Shown here piece after piece: positions 1 through 7,094 of a stretch of DNA of 13,984 nucleotides (positions are counted from its first letter, which is position 1; every line of letters begins with the position of its first letter). This DNA comes from RGIG3102 sp964369975 (GTDB lineage Bacteria > Bacillota > Clostridia > Oscillospirales > Ruminococcaceae), in NCBI GenBank assembly GCA_964369975.1, contig CAYJFZ010000025.1, forward strand, positions 1 to 13,984. The letters are read 5' to 3'. The position numbers and the translations under genes were made by a program. A model generated the notes under the pieces. The model did not search any database, was not told the DNA's origin, and worked only from the letters and a program-made list of their open reading frames with translations.

Positions 1-431
1 AAAGATGCTTGTTCTGCACCTCCTCCTCCACTTTCTTCTTCTATCGTGAAACAAATTTTAATATCGTCATTATTTTTGAGTAATTCTAATGCTGCATATA
101 TTCCATTAGCGTCGTCTGCCCCTAATCCGCACCTTACTTTGTTTCCATACTTATTATACTCATATCCATAAATAATTCCATTTTCAATTCGCGTATTTTT
201 AGATTTGCTGTAATTTTTTATCTCATCAGTATGAGCAATAATGCAAGGATAAAAATCAGGATTATTTGTATTTTTAGTTATAAATAAATTAAAATAATGA
301 TCGAACTCGAAAGTTACGTTTTTAAGGTTTTTGCAATAATTTAAAATAAAATTCATCATGTTATACTCTTCCTGATAACTATGATTTATTTCATATAAAG
401 AAATTAATAACTTCTTATCTAATTTTATCAT
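1..431 (-). CDS. M20/M42-type zinc metallopeptidase, N-terminal part (cut by window edge)
   Basis: The first 143 residues are visible; the rest lies beyond base 1. Three ordered motifs mark a co-catalytic zinc peptidase of the M20/M28/M42 type. HTD near residue 67 supplies a metal-binding His and an Asp, GADDANG near residue 105 supplies the bridging Asp, and an EEES-GGGGAE stretch near residues 131-140 supplies the catalytic Glu and a metal-binding Glu. These enzymes are aminopeptidases or di/tripeptidases, so a soluble cytoplasmic role in peptide turnover is likely but inferred. The ATG start at 429-431 overlaps the end of the DNA polymerase gene by 7 nt, suggesting coupled translation. No TGA codon occurs in the visible part. 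The exact subfamily (PepT-like or M42-like) cannot be settled without the C-terminal half. Confidence 0.7.
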   Translation of the reverse strand, partial: MIKLDKKLLISLYEINHSYQEEYNMMNFILNYCKNLKNVTFEFDHYFNLFITKNTNNPDFYPCIIAHTDEIKNYSKSKNTRIENGIIYGYEYNKYGNKVRCGLGADDANGIYAALELLKNNDDIKICFTIEEESGGGGAEQAS

Positions 432-2434
432 ATTGATAATTGTTTTGAAGGTTCTATTTTGTTTATAATCTTATTACATTCTTCTATGTAATAATTGTAA
501 TTTATCTGATAATCATTTGATTCAAAATAATCATTAAACAAATTTACGTAAATTTTAGAAAGAATTGCAGTTTCTTTCTTTTTTTCTTTAGAAATTTTAG
601 ATAAAGTTCCTTTGGTTTTACAACTGTCTAAACATGCGTAAAATCTTTGAGTTCTAGAAATTTTATCCCTAACCAATTCCTTGTTTTTAATATAATTAAA
701 TATCATATTATCTGTTCTTCTGACTCTTGCCATTATGCAGAAGTCAAATATATCTGAATGATTTTTAATTGTAGTTTCTATTGGAATTCCTTCTAAAAAA
801 TATTTTTTCAATGCAATTGCCACAATTCTCATTGATGGGTTTTTATGAAATTCTTTATAAATCTCAAAATCTCCCTTAAGTTTGATCTTGCCTTTAGTAG
901 ATACCGCTATATAGTTAGACACATCAGAAATTACCATTTTAGAATATTCTTCAAACTCCAAGTTTAGTTGAGTCAGATTTTCCCATTCTTTACAAATGCT
1001 CATTACAAGATTGTATTGATTTCTAGGGATTTTTATAGAAATTCCATCGGTGTTTGATTGCAGTAAAGTTACATTTTTTACATTTAGCACTAATTTTTCT
1101 ATTAACATAGTCAAAACCATTTCAGAAGTAATTGTAGTTGACATAGTGTATAGTGGATCGTATAAAAATGAATTTTTTTCATTACTCTTACCATATATGG
1201 CATTTGCTGCTAATTTATTTCCATTAATAATAGAAATATTTTGTTCAGAAATCGGCTTTTTCTTTTCAAGCATTCTAGGATTTACAATATCGTATTCATA
1301 TCCGAATAAAAAATCTTCTCCTAAATGTTCTGGATAATATCTATTTTTTATAGCAATATTAGGATGCATTGATGCTACATCCATATCTAAAATCATGTAA
1401 ACATTATCTTCTTCAAAAACCCCTGAAACCGATTGATGTAATCCTCCTACTCCGTAAGATATGTAAGAATCCTGAAATTTAATATTCAGAGACTTCATTA
1501 CATTTTTTTTCAAATCAACAAAATCATGATGTAAATAATCTCTAATTACAGAAACCTCATCTAATGAAATTTTCGTAAATGGACCAGATGTTTCATAAAT
1601 GGTTTTAGATTTAAATCATGATAATAAATTTTGGAATACTGGAGTTTCAAACTTAATATACTCTGGAATGCATTTATGTAAATCTATGCTATATCTAGAC
1701 GTTCCTCCTGATTTTCTAATCTCATAAGGATTCTTTTTAGCCCTATTACAATATAATTTTAATGCTAATTCCTCCCCAATTGTTATATCTGAATAATTTA
1801 GGCAGTTTATTCCAAATTTTTTCTGAATAGATTTTCTAATAGCGATTTTATCGTCTCCAGAATAAATTGGATGATCTGTTTGACCTCGAGATATTAAATA
1901 AAATTGATATGTTGCATCTACATCATTTTTATTATATTCTAAAATTTTTTCAATATCTTCTCACGTGTTTATATAATCATAATGATGAAATGGCATATCT
2001 GCAACATTTTTCATTCTCATAGATATCTCTAAATGCTTTAATGAGCATCTCCTAGAAAAACTATCGTAATGAAAAATTGTATATAAATCCAATACATTTA
2101 CACATGAATACTTATTTTTATCTGAAATTTTAGAAAATTCTTGATCAATGATTGTTTGAGATTTGTAATACAATCTTAACGCAATTGATTCCCCATCCAT
2201 ATATACATATTCGTGATAATGTGACATCATATGATGTAAAATTGGATAGTCGTAACTTTCGATATTATAACCTATTATATAAACTCCAGAGTTTAGGTGT
2301 TCATATAATTCTTTAATATCATTTTTTAATTTATGAATTACAAAAATTTTATATTCCTTAGATTCGATTTCATAGAAAGTATAAGTAAATAAATTATTAA
2401 GTACTTCTATATCACCTACTCCTAAAGTTTTCAT
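425..2434 (-). CDS. Family B DNA polymerase with 3'-5' exonuclease
   Basis: A 669-aa replicative polymerase once TGA is read as Trp (codons at 1961-1963, 1616-1618 and 428-430). Exonuclease motifs are present: DIE at residues 8-10, N57..D62 in GYNIESYD, and Y167xxxD171 in YNKNDVD. Polymerase motif A is D352VASMHP, motif B is K407LAANAIYG, and motif C is NTDG with D463. A GGLH element precedes motif A, as in protein-primed-like and phage PolBs. Motif C lacks the first Asp of the usual DTD. The Trp at residue 158 sits just before Exo III, where PolB proteins often carry one. The ATG overlaps the TAA of the upstream 279-aa gene (TAATG). The gene ends TGA-TAA, so Trp is the last residue under the recoded reading. 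One Trp is TGG. At 669 aa it is short for a PolB; the thumb and C-terminus are compact. Confidence 0.9.
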
Positions 2435-3273
2435 TAATCTGTAAAAATTAAATATTGTTTATATTCTGCTACTTTGTTAATATTGTCAATAATTTTATTT
2501 CATTTCTCGATGTGATAATTCAAATCATTATCTAACATTGGGATAACTTTATCCCTAAGCGTTTTTAGTAGATTTGTGCTTAATGATGAAACTTTTTGAG
2601 AAATTGATAGATTTACTAGTAATCTAAATTCCGAATATGTAAATCCCCTTGGATCACTTCGCAAATTCGCATCGTTTAACAATAATCTATCTTTAATTAC
2701 GTCTAATCTGTTTCTTAGATTTCCAGAACTATCGTAATCAGTTAATTCTCGCTTTTCGTCATCCGTCAGCCAAATTCCTTGAGAAATTATGAATTTGTCA
2801 GAAATTAATTTTCTATTAATTACTTCTAATTTATCAAAGCAAGCGCATAGTAATTTACCTATTGTGATTGATCTAAATACAGGAGGTAAATTTTTAAATA
2901 TTAACGAAATGCTATCATCGTCATTATAAGAATTAGCTAATTTAGATTCAGAAACAAATTCTCTTAATTTTCTATTTGTATTTAGAAAATCTGTATCAAT
3001 TTCATGTATTACATATCTGACAAATAATTCTGCGTTACAATTGTCAAACATTGTATGCAAATTATTTCTAATATTAAATTTTCCAGGAGAGAACCTATTG
3101 TCATTTCATAGCATTTCTTTACAATGGTTAAATGCTGATTGCAATTCTTTTTCTGTCATATCTAGCATTCTAACCTCAACTCCTTGTTTATCTCTTCAGG
3201 TGAAAGAATTAATATCGTTCTCTGATTTTTGTTTAAGTGCTCTTTTAAGAGTTTGAGACATATCTCTGTTCAT
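2434..3273 (-). CDS. Uncharacterised 279-aa protein, three TGA-encoded Trp
   Basis: I do not recognise the family. The frame runs from ATG at 3271-3273 to TAA at 2434-2436 and crosses three TGA codons (3196-3198, 3106-3108, 2500-2502). Under the standard code only an inner 186-aa piece appears. The start ATG overlaps the TAA of the upstream 103-aa gene, and its own TAA overlaps the polymerase ATG, so it is translationally linked on both sides. The protein is hydrophilic, rich in Asn, Asp, Lys and Leu, with probable helices in the C-terminal half and no signal peptide or membrane segment. Its place directly before PolB suggests a replication role, but nothing in the sequence proves it. One Trp uses TGG. 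Confidence 0.85.
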
Positions 3274-3584
3274 TATATTTTATATTTTCTTATTATTTGA
3301 TTATTAGGTTTTATAATAAAGCTTTTCATATAAAAAGCATTATGTTTATAAAAGTCATAATCTTCATCTTCTCTTCTAAAATACTTTTCTCCGGAAATAG
3401 CTTTCTCATAAGTTAAATAACCTATTTGCCCAGTACTAATTTCCATGTTAAATTCCCAATTTGGTAATTTAATGCATTTTATAAATCTATTTTCTAAATG
3501 TTCGATAGGGTTTACATTTTCAAATATTAATTCAGTGTATAACCCTTCTTTAATTGCAATTAATTTTGCTTCAATCGTTATCAA
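3273..3584 (-). CDS. Uncharacterised 103-aa protein, TTG start
   Basis: A small soluble protein that begins MITIEAKL and has alternating beta-type hydrophobic segments, including KLPNWEF near residues 39-45 and IGYLTYE near 54-60. The pattern could fit an OB-like or other small beta fold, and a replication-associated binding protein would suit the position, but this is a guess. No ATG exists in the frame between the upstream stop and the conserved-looking N-terminus. TTG at 3582-3584, one nucleotide after the ferritin stop, is the likely start. Its TAA overlaps the ATG of the next gene. Its only Trp is TGG. Confidence 0.75.
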   Translation of the reverse strand: MITIEAKLIAIKEGLYTELIFENVNPIEHLENRFIKCIKLPNWEFNMEISTGQIGYLTYEKAISGEKYFRREDEDYDFYKHNAFYMKSFIIKPNNQIIRKYKI

Positions 3585-3585
3585 T

Positions 3586-4191
3586 TTATTTATAAAATTC
3601 AGAATTCTTAGGAAGCACTTTATATTTTTTATACAAATTTAAAATAGCTTCTTCTTTTGTAAGCCAATCAACGTCTTCCTGCTTTGCTATATTCAATACA
3701 GTTAGACTCATTGATTCTTCTTCGTGTTGTTCTGGAATTAGTTTGTCGTATAACCAAGATATTATTTTATGATCCTTTAACTCTATAGCTTTATCGCAAA
3801 TTTCATTAATCCACAAAGTGGTTTTCATTTCTATTGATAAAGTGGTATCGAAAGGTTCAATCATATCCTCACAATCAAAACTATGATCACTTAAGTAAGG
3901 AGTTACATAATCGCAATTACATTCTCTAAGTCTATCAGCTATTCAATTATGATGCGTCATTTCCTCTGAAGCTCGCTCTTGAAAATAATAAGCTAATTTC
4001 ACAAATCCTTTAGTTTTATACCAATTTGAAAATTGCGTATAAATGGTAAAGTTTTTTAATTCTCGATCTTTTTGAAGATTTAACATATCCTCCAATTCTT
4101 TTCCCATTGTTTTCTGGGGGTCGGACTGGTACAAATTGGATAGATGTTTTCTTCCGTCCTCAAGTTTAGTTTTTTCTTTTTTAAACTCCAT
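3586..4191 (-). CDS. Ferritin (FtnA-type, catalytically complete)
   Basis: A 201-aa protein formed by joining two standard-code fragments across TGA at 3943-3945 (Trp83). It aligns by eye with bacterial FtnA over the four-helix bundle. Ferroxidase residues are present: E44 (E17 in E. coli FtnA), Y51 (Y24), E77 and H80 in SEEMTHHN (E50, H53), E121 (E94), Q155 and E158 in EQHEEE (Q127, E130). Third-iron-site acids E76, E154 and E157 are also kept. Ferritins oxidise Fe(II) and store ferric mineral in a 24-subunit shell in the cytoplasm. An extra N-terminal stretch of about 30 charged residues precedes helix A. There is no haem-binding Met typical of bacterioferritin that I can place. The start overlaps the upstream 88-aa gene by 11 nt. 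Four other Trp are TGG. Confidence 0.88.
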
Positions 4192-4447
4192 TTAATAATT
4201 TTTTTAACTCGTTAATACATTGTTTATATTCAGAAATAAATTCAGATAAATTATACTTTTTGCCTGTATTTAATCTATTTTGTGCTATGGTTTTAATGCA
4301 GGCTTCCATTGGCATGCTGTATCCAAATAATTTCCATTTATCAGTAGATGATTTTAAATATAAATCGAATGAGTATCCATGTGAGAATACTAATTTGAAA
4401 TCATTTTCTTCAATCTCTGATTCTTTTGTAATTGTTTTATCACTCAT
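4181..4447 (-). CDS. Uncharacterised 88-aa protein
   Basis: A small acidic-to-basic protein between RNase HI and ferritin. It has a beta-rich N-terminal half (KLVFSHGYSFDLYLK, then a WKLFGYSM segment) followed by a helical C-terminus ending KKLLNGV. The layout recalls short phage proteins of the DUF5405 type, but that is from memory and not firm. The ATG at 4445-4447 lies inside the end of the RNase HI gene (11-nt overlap), and its TAA lies inside the start of ferritin, so the three are likely co-translated. It has one Trp, encoded by TGG. Confidence 0.75.
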   Translation of the reverse strand: MSDKTITKESEIEENDFKLVFSHGYSFDLYLKSSTDKWKLFGYSMPMEACIKTIAQNRLNTGKKYNLSEFISEYKQCINELKKLLNGV

Positions 4448-4886
4448 TTGTTTTCAAATCGTTTTTTAATTCAATGCAATCGGCTGCGTGTTGTGCAAAA
4501 AAATCAGCTAATTGATTTAATTCGTTATCACTATGACCTTTAACTCATTTAAAATTAACATCGTGAATCTGAAGTAAATCATAAGCAATTTTTCACAAAT
4601 CTAAATTCTTCTTAGTCAAATCATTATTTGCAAATCATTTATCTACATTCTTCAGAACGATGTTATCAATAACATATTTAGAATCACTAACAATTGTTAT
4701 ATTTACAGGATTTTTAAAATATTTTAAAGTTTCTATAACTGCTAGTAATTCCATTCTGTTATTTGTCGTATTTGTAAATCCTTCATATAATTTACAAATA
4801 ATTTTATTGTCTTTTAGTATAATTGATGCGTATCCTCCACTGTTTTTAGAAGACTTATAAGATCCGTCGGTATAAGCTACGTACAT
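4437..4886 (-). CDS. rnhA: Ribonuclease HI
   Basis: A 149-aa RNase H that cleaves the RNA strand of RNA-DNA hybrids, for example in primer removal. The catalytic set is complete: D7 in TDGS, E46 in NNRMELLAVIE, D68 in SDSKY, H118 in VKGHS and D128 in NQLAD. All four Trp are TGA: 4635-4637 (W84), 4593-4595 (W98), 4545-4547 (W114) and 4440-4442 (last residue). W98 falls in the NLDLW motif and W114 in WVKGH, both classic Trp positions of bacterial RNase HI, which makes this the best evidence for the code change. Under the standard code only 83 residues appear and the active site loses its last Asp. The gene ends TGA-TAA. The ATG overlaps the preceding 55-aa gene by 10 nt. Confidence 0.93.
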
Positions 4887-5044
4887 TCCTCAAATTCAAT
4901 ATAGTTGCAATCTGCAACATATCTCATTTTTACTTCAAATACAGAATCAACATCATTATATTTTTCAGTCATTTTTGACAATTCCGACATTATTTCATCT
5001 AATTTAGGCGATTTGACAGTAATTAATATTTCAGATTTTTGCAT
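4877..5044 (-). CDS. Uncharacterised 55-aa protein, TAG stop
   Basis: A short ORF from ATG at 5042-5044 to TAG at 4877-4879, filling the space between GroEL (1-nt gap after its TAA) and RNase HI (10-nt overlap). It begins MQKSEILITVKSPKLDEI and has a beta-strand then helix then strand pattern. No family is recognised. It is supported by fit in the gene train and by sensible residue composition. TAG is the stop here, indicating that TAG has not been reassigned. Confidence 0.65.
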   Translation of the reverse strand: MQKSEILITVKSPKLDEIMSELSKMTEKYNDVDSVFEVKMRYVADCNYIEFEECT

Positions 5045-5045
5045 A

Positions 5046-6314
5046 TTAGAACTTTATTAATTCATCTTTATTTACAATCATACAGTTTGTTAAGATGTAT
5101 AAAGANNNNNNNNNNNNNNNNNNNNNNNNNNNNNNNNNNNNNNNNNNNNNNNNNNNNNNNNNNNNNNNNNNNNNNNNNNNNNNNNNNNNNNNNNNNNNNN
5201 NNNNNTTAGATATTCTTTCATTAATAGAATTTTTAGAAAAATCTGAAATTTCAGTATCTTCCAACAATGTTTTTAAAGACAAAATTCTATCATCTATTTT
5301 GTCTTTATTGCCATTTCCTCCTATTATAGTTGTGTTGTTTTTATTGACAATAACTTTTTCACATGAACCAAGATATTGAATACCCGCATTTTTTACAGAA
5401 GAATTCTCTACATTTATAAAAGATCCATTTGTCAACACAGCTATATCTTGCAAAACATCATTTCTAAACTCTCCAAAGCTTGGAGCTTTTACAGGAATTA
5501 TTTTTATCCCCAATTGCATTACATTTGCTTTCAATGCTTCTAAAGCCATGCTTTCATAATCTTCTGCAATAATCAATAAAGATTTAGATTCTTTTAACGT
5601 GTATTCAATAATATCTATAATATCTTCAATTCGTCTAATTTTATCATTTGTAATTAGAATAAGAACATCATCCATTATAGATTCCATTTTTATATTATTA
5701 AATATAAATTGAGGAGCTATATACCCTCTATCAAATCTCATTCCCTTTACTATTTCAGAATAAGTTTCATTGTTTTTAGATTCTTCTACTATGATGATTC
5801 CATCGGATGTTATTTCATCAAAAATTTCCCTGATTTTAACTCCAATGTAATTATCGTTGTTTGCAGAAATTGATGCAACCTGTTCCAGTAAATCAAAATT
5901 TTGATCTATAGGAATAGCTTGACTTTTAATAAAATCAGTCACAATTTTTATTCCGTCTTCTAGTTCTTTTTTTAATTTAACTGGATTAATGCCTTTTGAA
6001 ATTTCAATTTCAGAGTATTCGATTAAAGCTTGAGCTAATACTGAACTTGTGGTAGTTCCATCTCCTACGTCATTACAAGTTTTAGATGCGACTTCTTTTA
6101 TTAACTGAATTCCAATGTTTGTAAAATGGTCAGAATCATTCAATGCTCGTGCTACAGTTACTCCATCTTTTGTGACATGAGGAGAATTTACTCCCTCTAT
6201 AATTACGGTTCTCCCCTTTGGTCCTAATGTAGATCCAACTGCTTTAGATGCAATTAAGATTCCATTTCTCAAACTTTCTTTACAATCGTTATCAAATTTA
6301 ACTTCTTTGTACAT
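5046..6314 (-). CDS. groL: GroEL-type chaperonin (interrupted by an assembly gap)
   Basis: A group I chaperonin: an ATP-driven folding ring. Visible are the equatorial nucleotide-binding elements GSTLGPKGR (residues 27-35), KDGVTVA with D50, and GDGTTT at 84-89, then the intermediate and apical domains up to about residue 369. After 100 N the frame resumes with 19 residues (LTNCMIVNKDE) matching the last equatorial strand. By eye against E. coli GroEL, about 140 residues are missing, including the region of catalytic D398, so the true gap is probably nearer 420-430 bases than 100. The tail stops at DELIKF without the GGM repeat. There is no Trp in the visible part. No GroES is recognisable nearby. 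The start has an A-rich leader and no Shine-Dalgarno. Confidence 0.93.
   Translation of the reverse strand: MYKEVKFDNDCKESLRNGILIASKAVGSTLGPKGRTVIIEGVNSPHVTKDGVTVARALNDSDHFTNIGIQLIKEVASKTCNDVGDGTTTSSVLAQALIEYSEIEISKGINPVKLKKELEDGIKIVTDFIKSQAIPIDQNFDLLEQVASISANNDNYIGVKIREIFDEITSDGIIIVEESKNNETYSEIVKGMRFDRGYIAPQFIFNNIKMESIMDDVLILITNDKIRRIEDIIDIIEYTLKESKSLLIIAEDYESMALEALKANVMQLGIKIIPVKAPSFGEFRNDVLQDIAVLTNGSFINVENSSVKNAGIQYLGSCEKVIVNKNNTTIIGGNGNKDKIDDRILSLKTLLEDTEISDFSKNSINERISXXXXXXXXXXXXXXXXXXXXXXXXXXXXXXXXXXSLYILTNCMIVNKDELIKF
5106..5205. other. Assembly gap (100 N) inside groEL
   Basis: A run of exactly 100 N is the conventional placeholder for a scaffold join of unknown size. The reading frame looks continuous through it only because N codons are read as X; the real length is unknown. 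Confidence 0.98.
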
Positions 6315-6315
6315 T

Positions 6316-6561
6316 TTATTTTAATTTGTTATAATTACAATCAATATCTATTAAATCTTTATTAAATTTTAACAGAATTTCTCGTATCTTTTTTTTTGGA
6401 GGATCTCCTAGTTTTTTTTGAATAAATCCATAAGATTCTCTATTGGTTCTCATTATTAAAATAGATAATTCGAAATCAGATGCAGAATTATATTTTGTTT
6501 TATACTGATCTATGTTATCCAAATTATAAAAATCCATTATTTTTTTTAATATCTTTTCCAT
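6316..6561 (-). CDS. Uncharacterised 81-aa protein upstream of GroEL
   Basis: A basic, mostly helical protein ending 1 nt before the GroEL ATG. The central stretch YGFIQKKLGDPPKKKIREIL reads like helix-turn-helix with a lysine-rich turn and suggests nucleic-acid binding, but I cannot assign a family. It occupies the place GroES often holds but lacks a GroES mobile loop and beta-barrel pattern. The ATG lies about 17 nt downstream of a hairpin and T-run, leaving almost no room for a separate promoter. Its expression may therefore depend on read-through from the tRNA cluster. Confidence 0.75.
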   Translation of the reverse strand: MEKILKKIMDFYNLDNIDQYKTKYNSASDFELSILIMRTNRESYGFIQKKLGDPPKKKIREILLKFNKDLIDIDCNYNKLK

Positions 6562-6577
6562 TTTTGATGTATTTTAG

Positions 6578-6608
6578 ATAAAAAATCCAGGCTATTTTCA
6601 TAACCTGG
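6578..6608 (-). terminator. Intrinsic terminator or attenuator after the tRNA cluster
   Basis: On the minus strand a 9-bp stem (CCAGGTTAT with ATAGCCTGG, one G-U pair) closes a GAAA tetraloop and is followed by ATTTTTTATC. It begins 7 nt after the UCA tRNA and ends about 17 nt before the ATG of the 81-aa gene. Confidence 0.8.
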
Positions 6609-6615
6609 TCATTTG

Positions 6616-6687
6616 CGCTCCCTACAGGACTCGAACCCATACCTAACAGATTTGAAGTCTGTTGTACTGCCATTATACTAAAGAAGC
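6616..6687 (-). tRNA. tRNA with anticodon UCA (reads UGA; probable tRNA-Trp)
   Basis: A 72-nt cloverleaf. The acceptor is GCTTCTT with AGGGAGC, the D stem GTAT with GTAC, and the anticodon arm ACAGA-CTTCAAA-TCTGT gives anticodon TCA. The variable loop has 5 nt and the T arm is ATGGG-TTCGAGT-CCTGT. The discriminator is G73, which bacterial tryptophanyl-tRNA synthetase requires. The short variable loop and normal 7-bp acceptor exclude a selenocysteine tRNA. CCA is not encoded. Together with TGA codons at expected Trp sites, it is best read as a UGA-decoding tRNA-Trp. Confidence 0.9.
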
Positions 6688-6718
6688 GTATATTTAAATT
6701 AATTTTTCCTAATTTAAA

Positions 6719-6746
6719 GGAACTATAAACTAATTGGTATAGTTCC
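6719..6746 (-). terminator. Perfect 9-bp hairpin at the end of the short ORF
   Basis: GGAACTATA and TATAGTTCC pair perfectly around a 10-nt loop. The TAG of the 31-aa ORF is inside. On the minus strand it is followed by TTTAAATTAG, a poor T-run, so it may be a weak terminator or a processing structure upstream of the UCA tRNA. Confidence 0.4.
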
Positions 6747-6818
6747 TGATGTAACCCAAGTTTTAGAATTTAATATTCTAAGTAATACTGAGGTTGTTTT
6801 TGTTAAAATTGTTTTCAT
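6723..6818 (-). CDS. Possible 31-aa peptide between tRNA genes
   Basis: ATG at 6816-6818 leads to TAG at 6723-6725, encoding a small basic, Thr/Ser/Leu-rich peptide starting MKTILTKTTS with one TGG Trp. It sits between the initiator tRNA and the UCA tRNA in the only spacer there long enough for a gene. There is no Shine-Dalgarno and no recognised family. It could equally be untranslated spacer RNA, since the region also contains two inverted repeats. Confidence 0.3.
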   Translation of the reverse strand: MKTILTKTTSVLLRILNSKTWVTSGTIPISL

Positions 6819-6839
6819 AAATAAAATTATTGATAAAAG

Positions 6840-6913
<74 letters not shown>

Positions 6914-6919
6914 ATTTTG

Positions 6920-6992
6920 TTCCTCCTCCAAGATTCGAACTTGGAACTCCTGCATTAAAAGTGCAGTACTCTAGCCATTGAGTTAAGAAGGA
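6920..6992 (-). tRNA. tRNA-Lys (anticodon UUU)
   Basis: A 73-nt cloverleaf with acceptor TCCTTCT/AGGAGGA, D stem ACTC/GAGT, anticodon arm CTGCA-CTTTTAA-TGCAG, T arm CCAAG-TTCGAAT-CTTGG and discriminator A73. It lies 6 nt upstream of the initiator tRNA, so the two are surely co-transcribed. CCA is not encoded. It fits a Lys(AAA)-rich, AT-rich coding set. Confidence 0.93.
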
Positions 6993-6997
6993 ATTTA

Positions 6998-7091
6998 AAT
7001 ATTAAGCAATCTGGTTACGTTTTAACTATTCACTCATCGTCCGACATAGTTTGAGCGTCCCACCTTTTAAAATAGCCGTTAGCTTAATATT
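6998..7091 (-). ncRNA. Candidate structured RNA, 94 nt, with 10-bp closing helix
   Basis: AATATTAAGC and GCTTAATATT form a perfect 10-bp terminal helix enclosing 74 nt between tRNA-Gly and tRNA-Lys. Inside, CTATT/AATAG (7026-7030 with 7071-7075) and CGCTCA/TGAGTG (7052-7057 with 7031-7036) can stack coaxially. One pair is G-U on the minus strand but A-C on the plus strand, which favours a minus-strand RNA. It has no T arm or tRNA consensus and no hammerhead core. It might be a processing element or small self-cleaving RNA; its identity is unknown. Confidence 0.45.
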
Positions 7092-7094
7092 ACG

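Noticed and set aside
1050..1337. Plus-strand ORFs such as 1050-1337, 3041-3256, 3445-3642 and 12332-12541
   Set aside because: Each lies opposite a well-supported minus-strand gene and encodes low-complexity, Phe/Ile/Leu-rich sequence typical of antisense shadows in AT-rich DNA.
3586..4191. Two separate genes or a ferritin pseudogene
   Set aside because: The two pieces are in the same frame, separated only by one TGA, and together carry a complete ferritin active site with no frameshift.
6316..6561. GroES identity for the gene just upstream of GroEL
   Set aside because: It is helical and Lys-rich, lacks the GroES mobile loop and beta pattern, and is shorter than GroES.
6719..6820. A sixth tRNA in the spacer between tRNA-fMet and the UCA tRNA
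   Set aside because: A TTAGAAT/ATTCTAA stem could mimic an anticodon arm, but there is no T arm, and U33 is missing on the minus strand.
6998..7091. Hammerhead ribozyme or tRNA in the 94-nt element
   Set aside because: No CUGAUGA or GAAA core and no T-loop consensus could be found on either strand.
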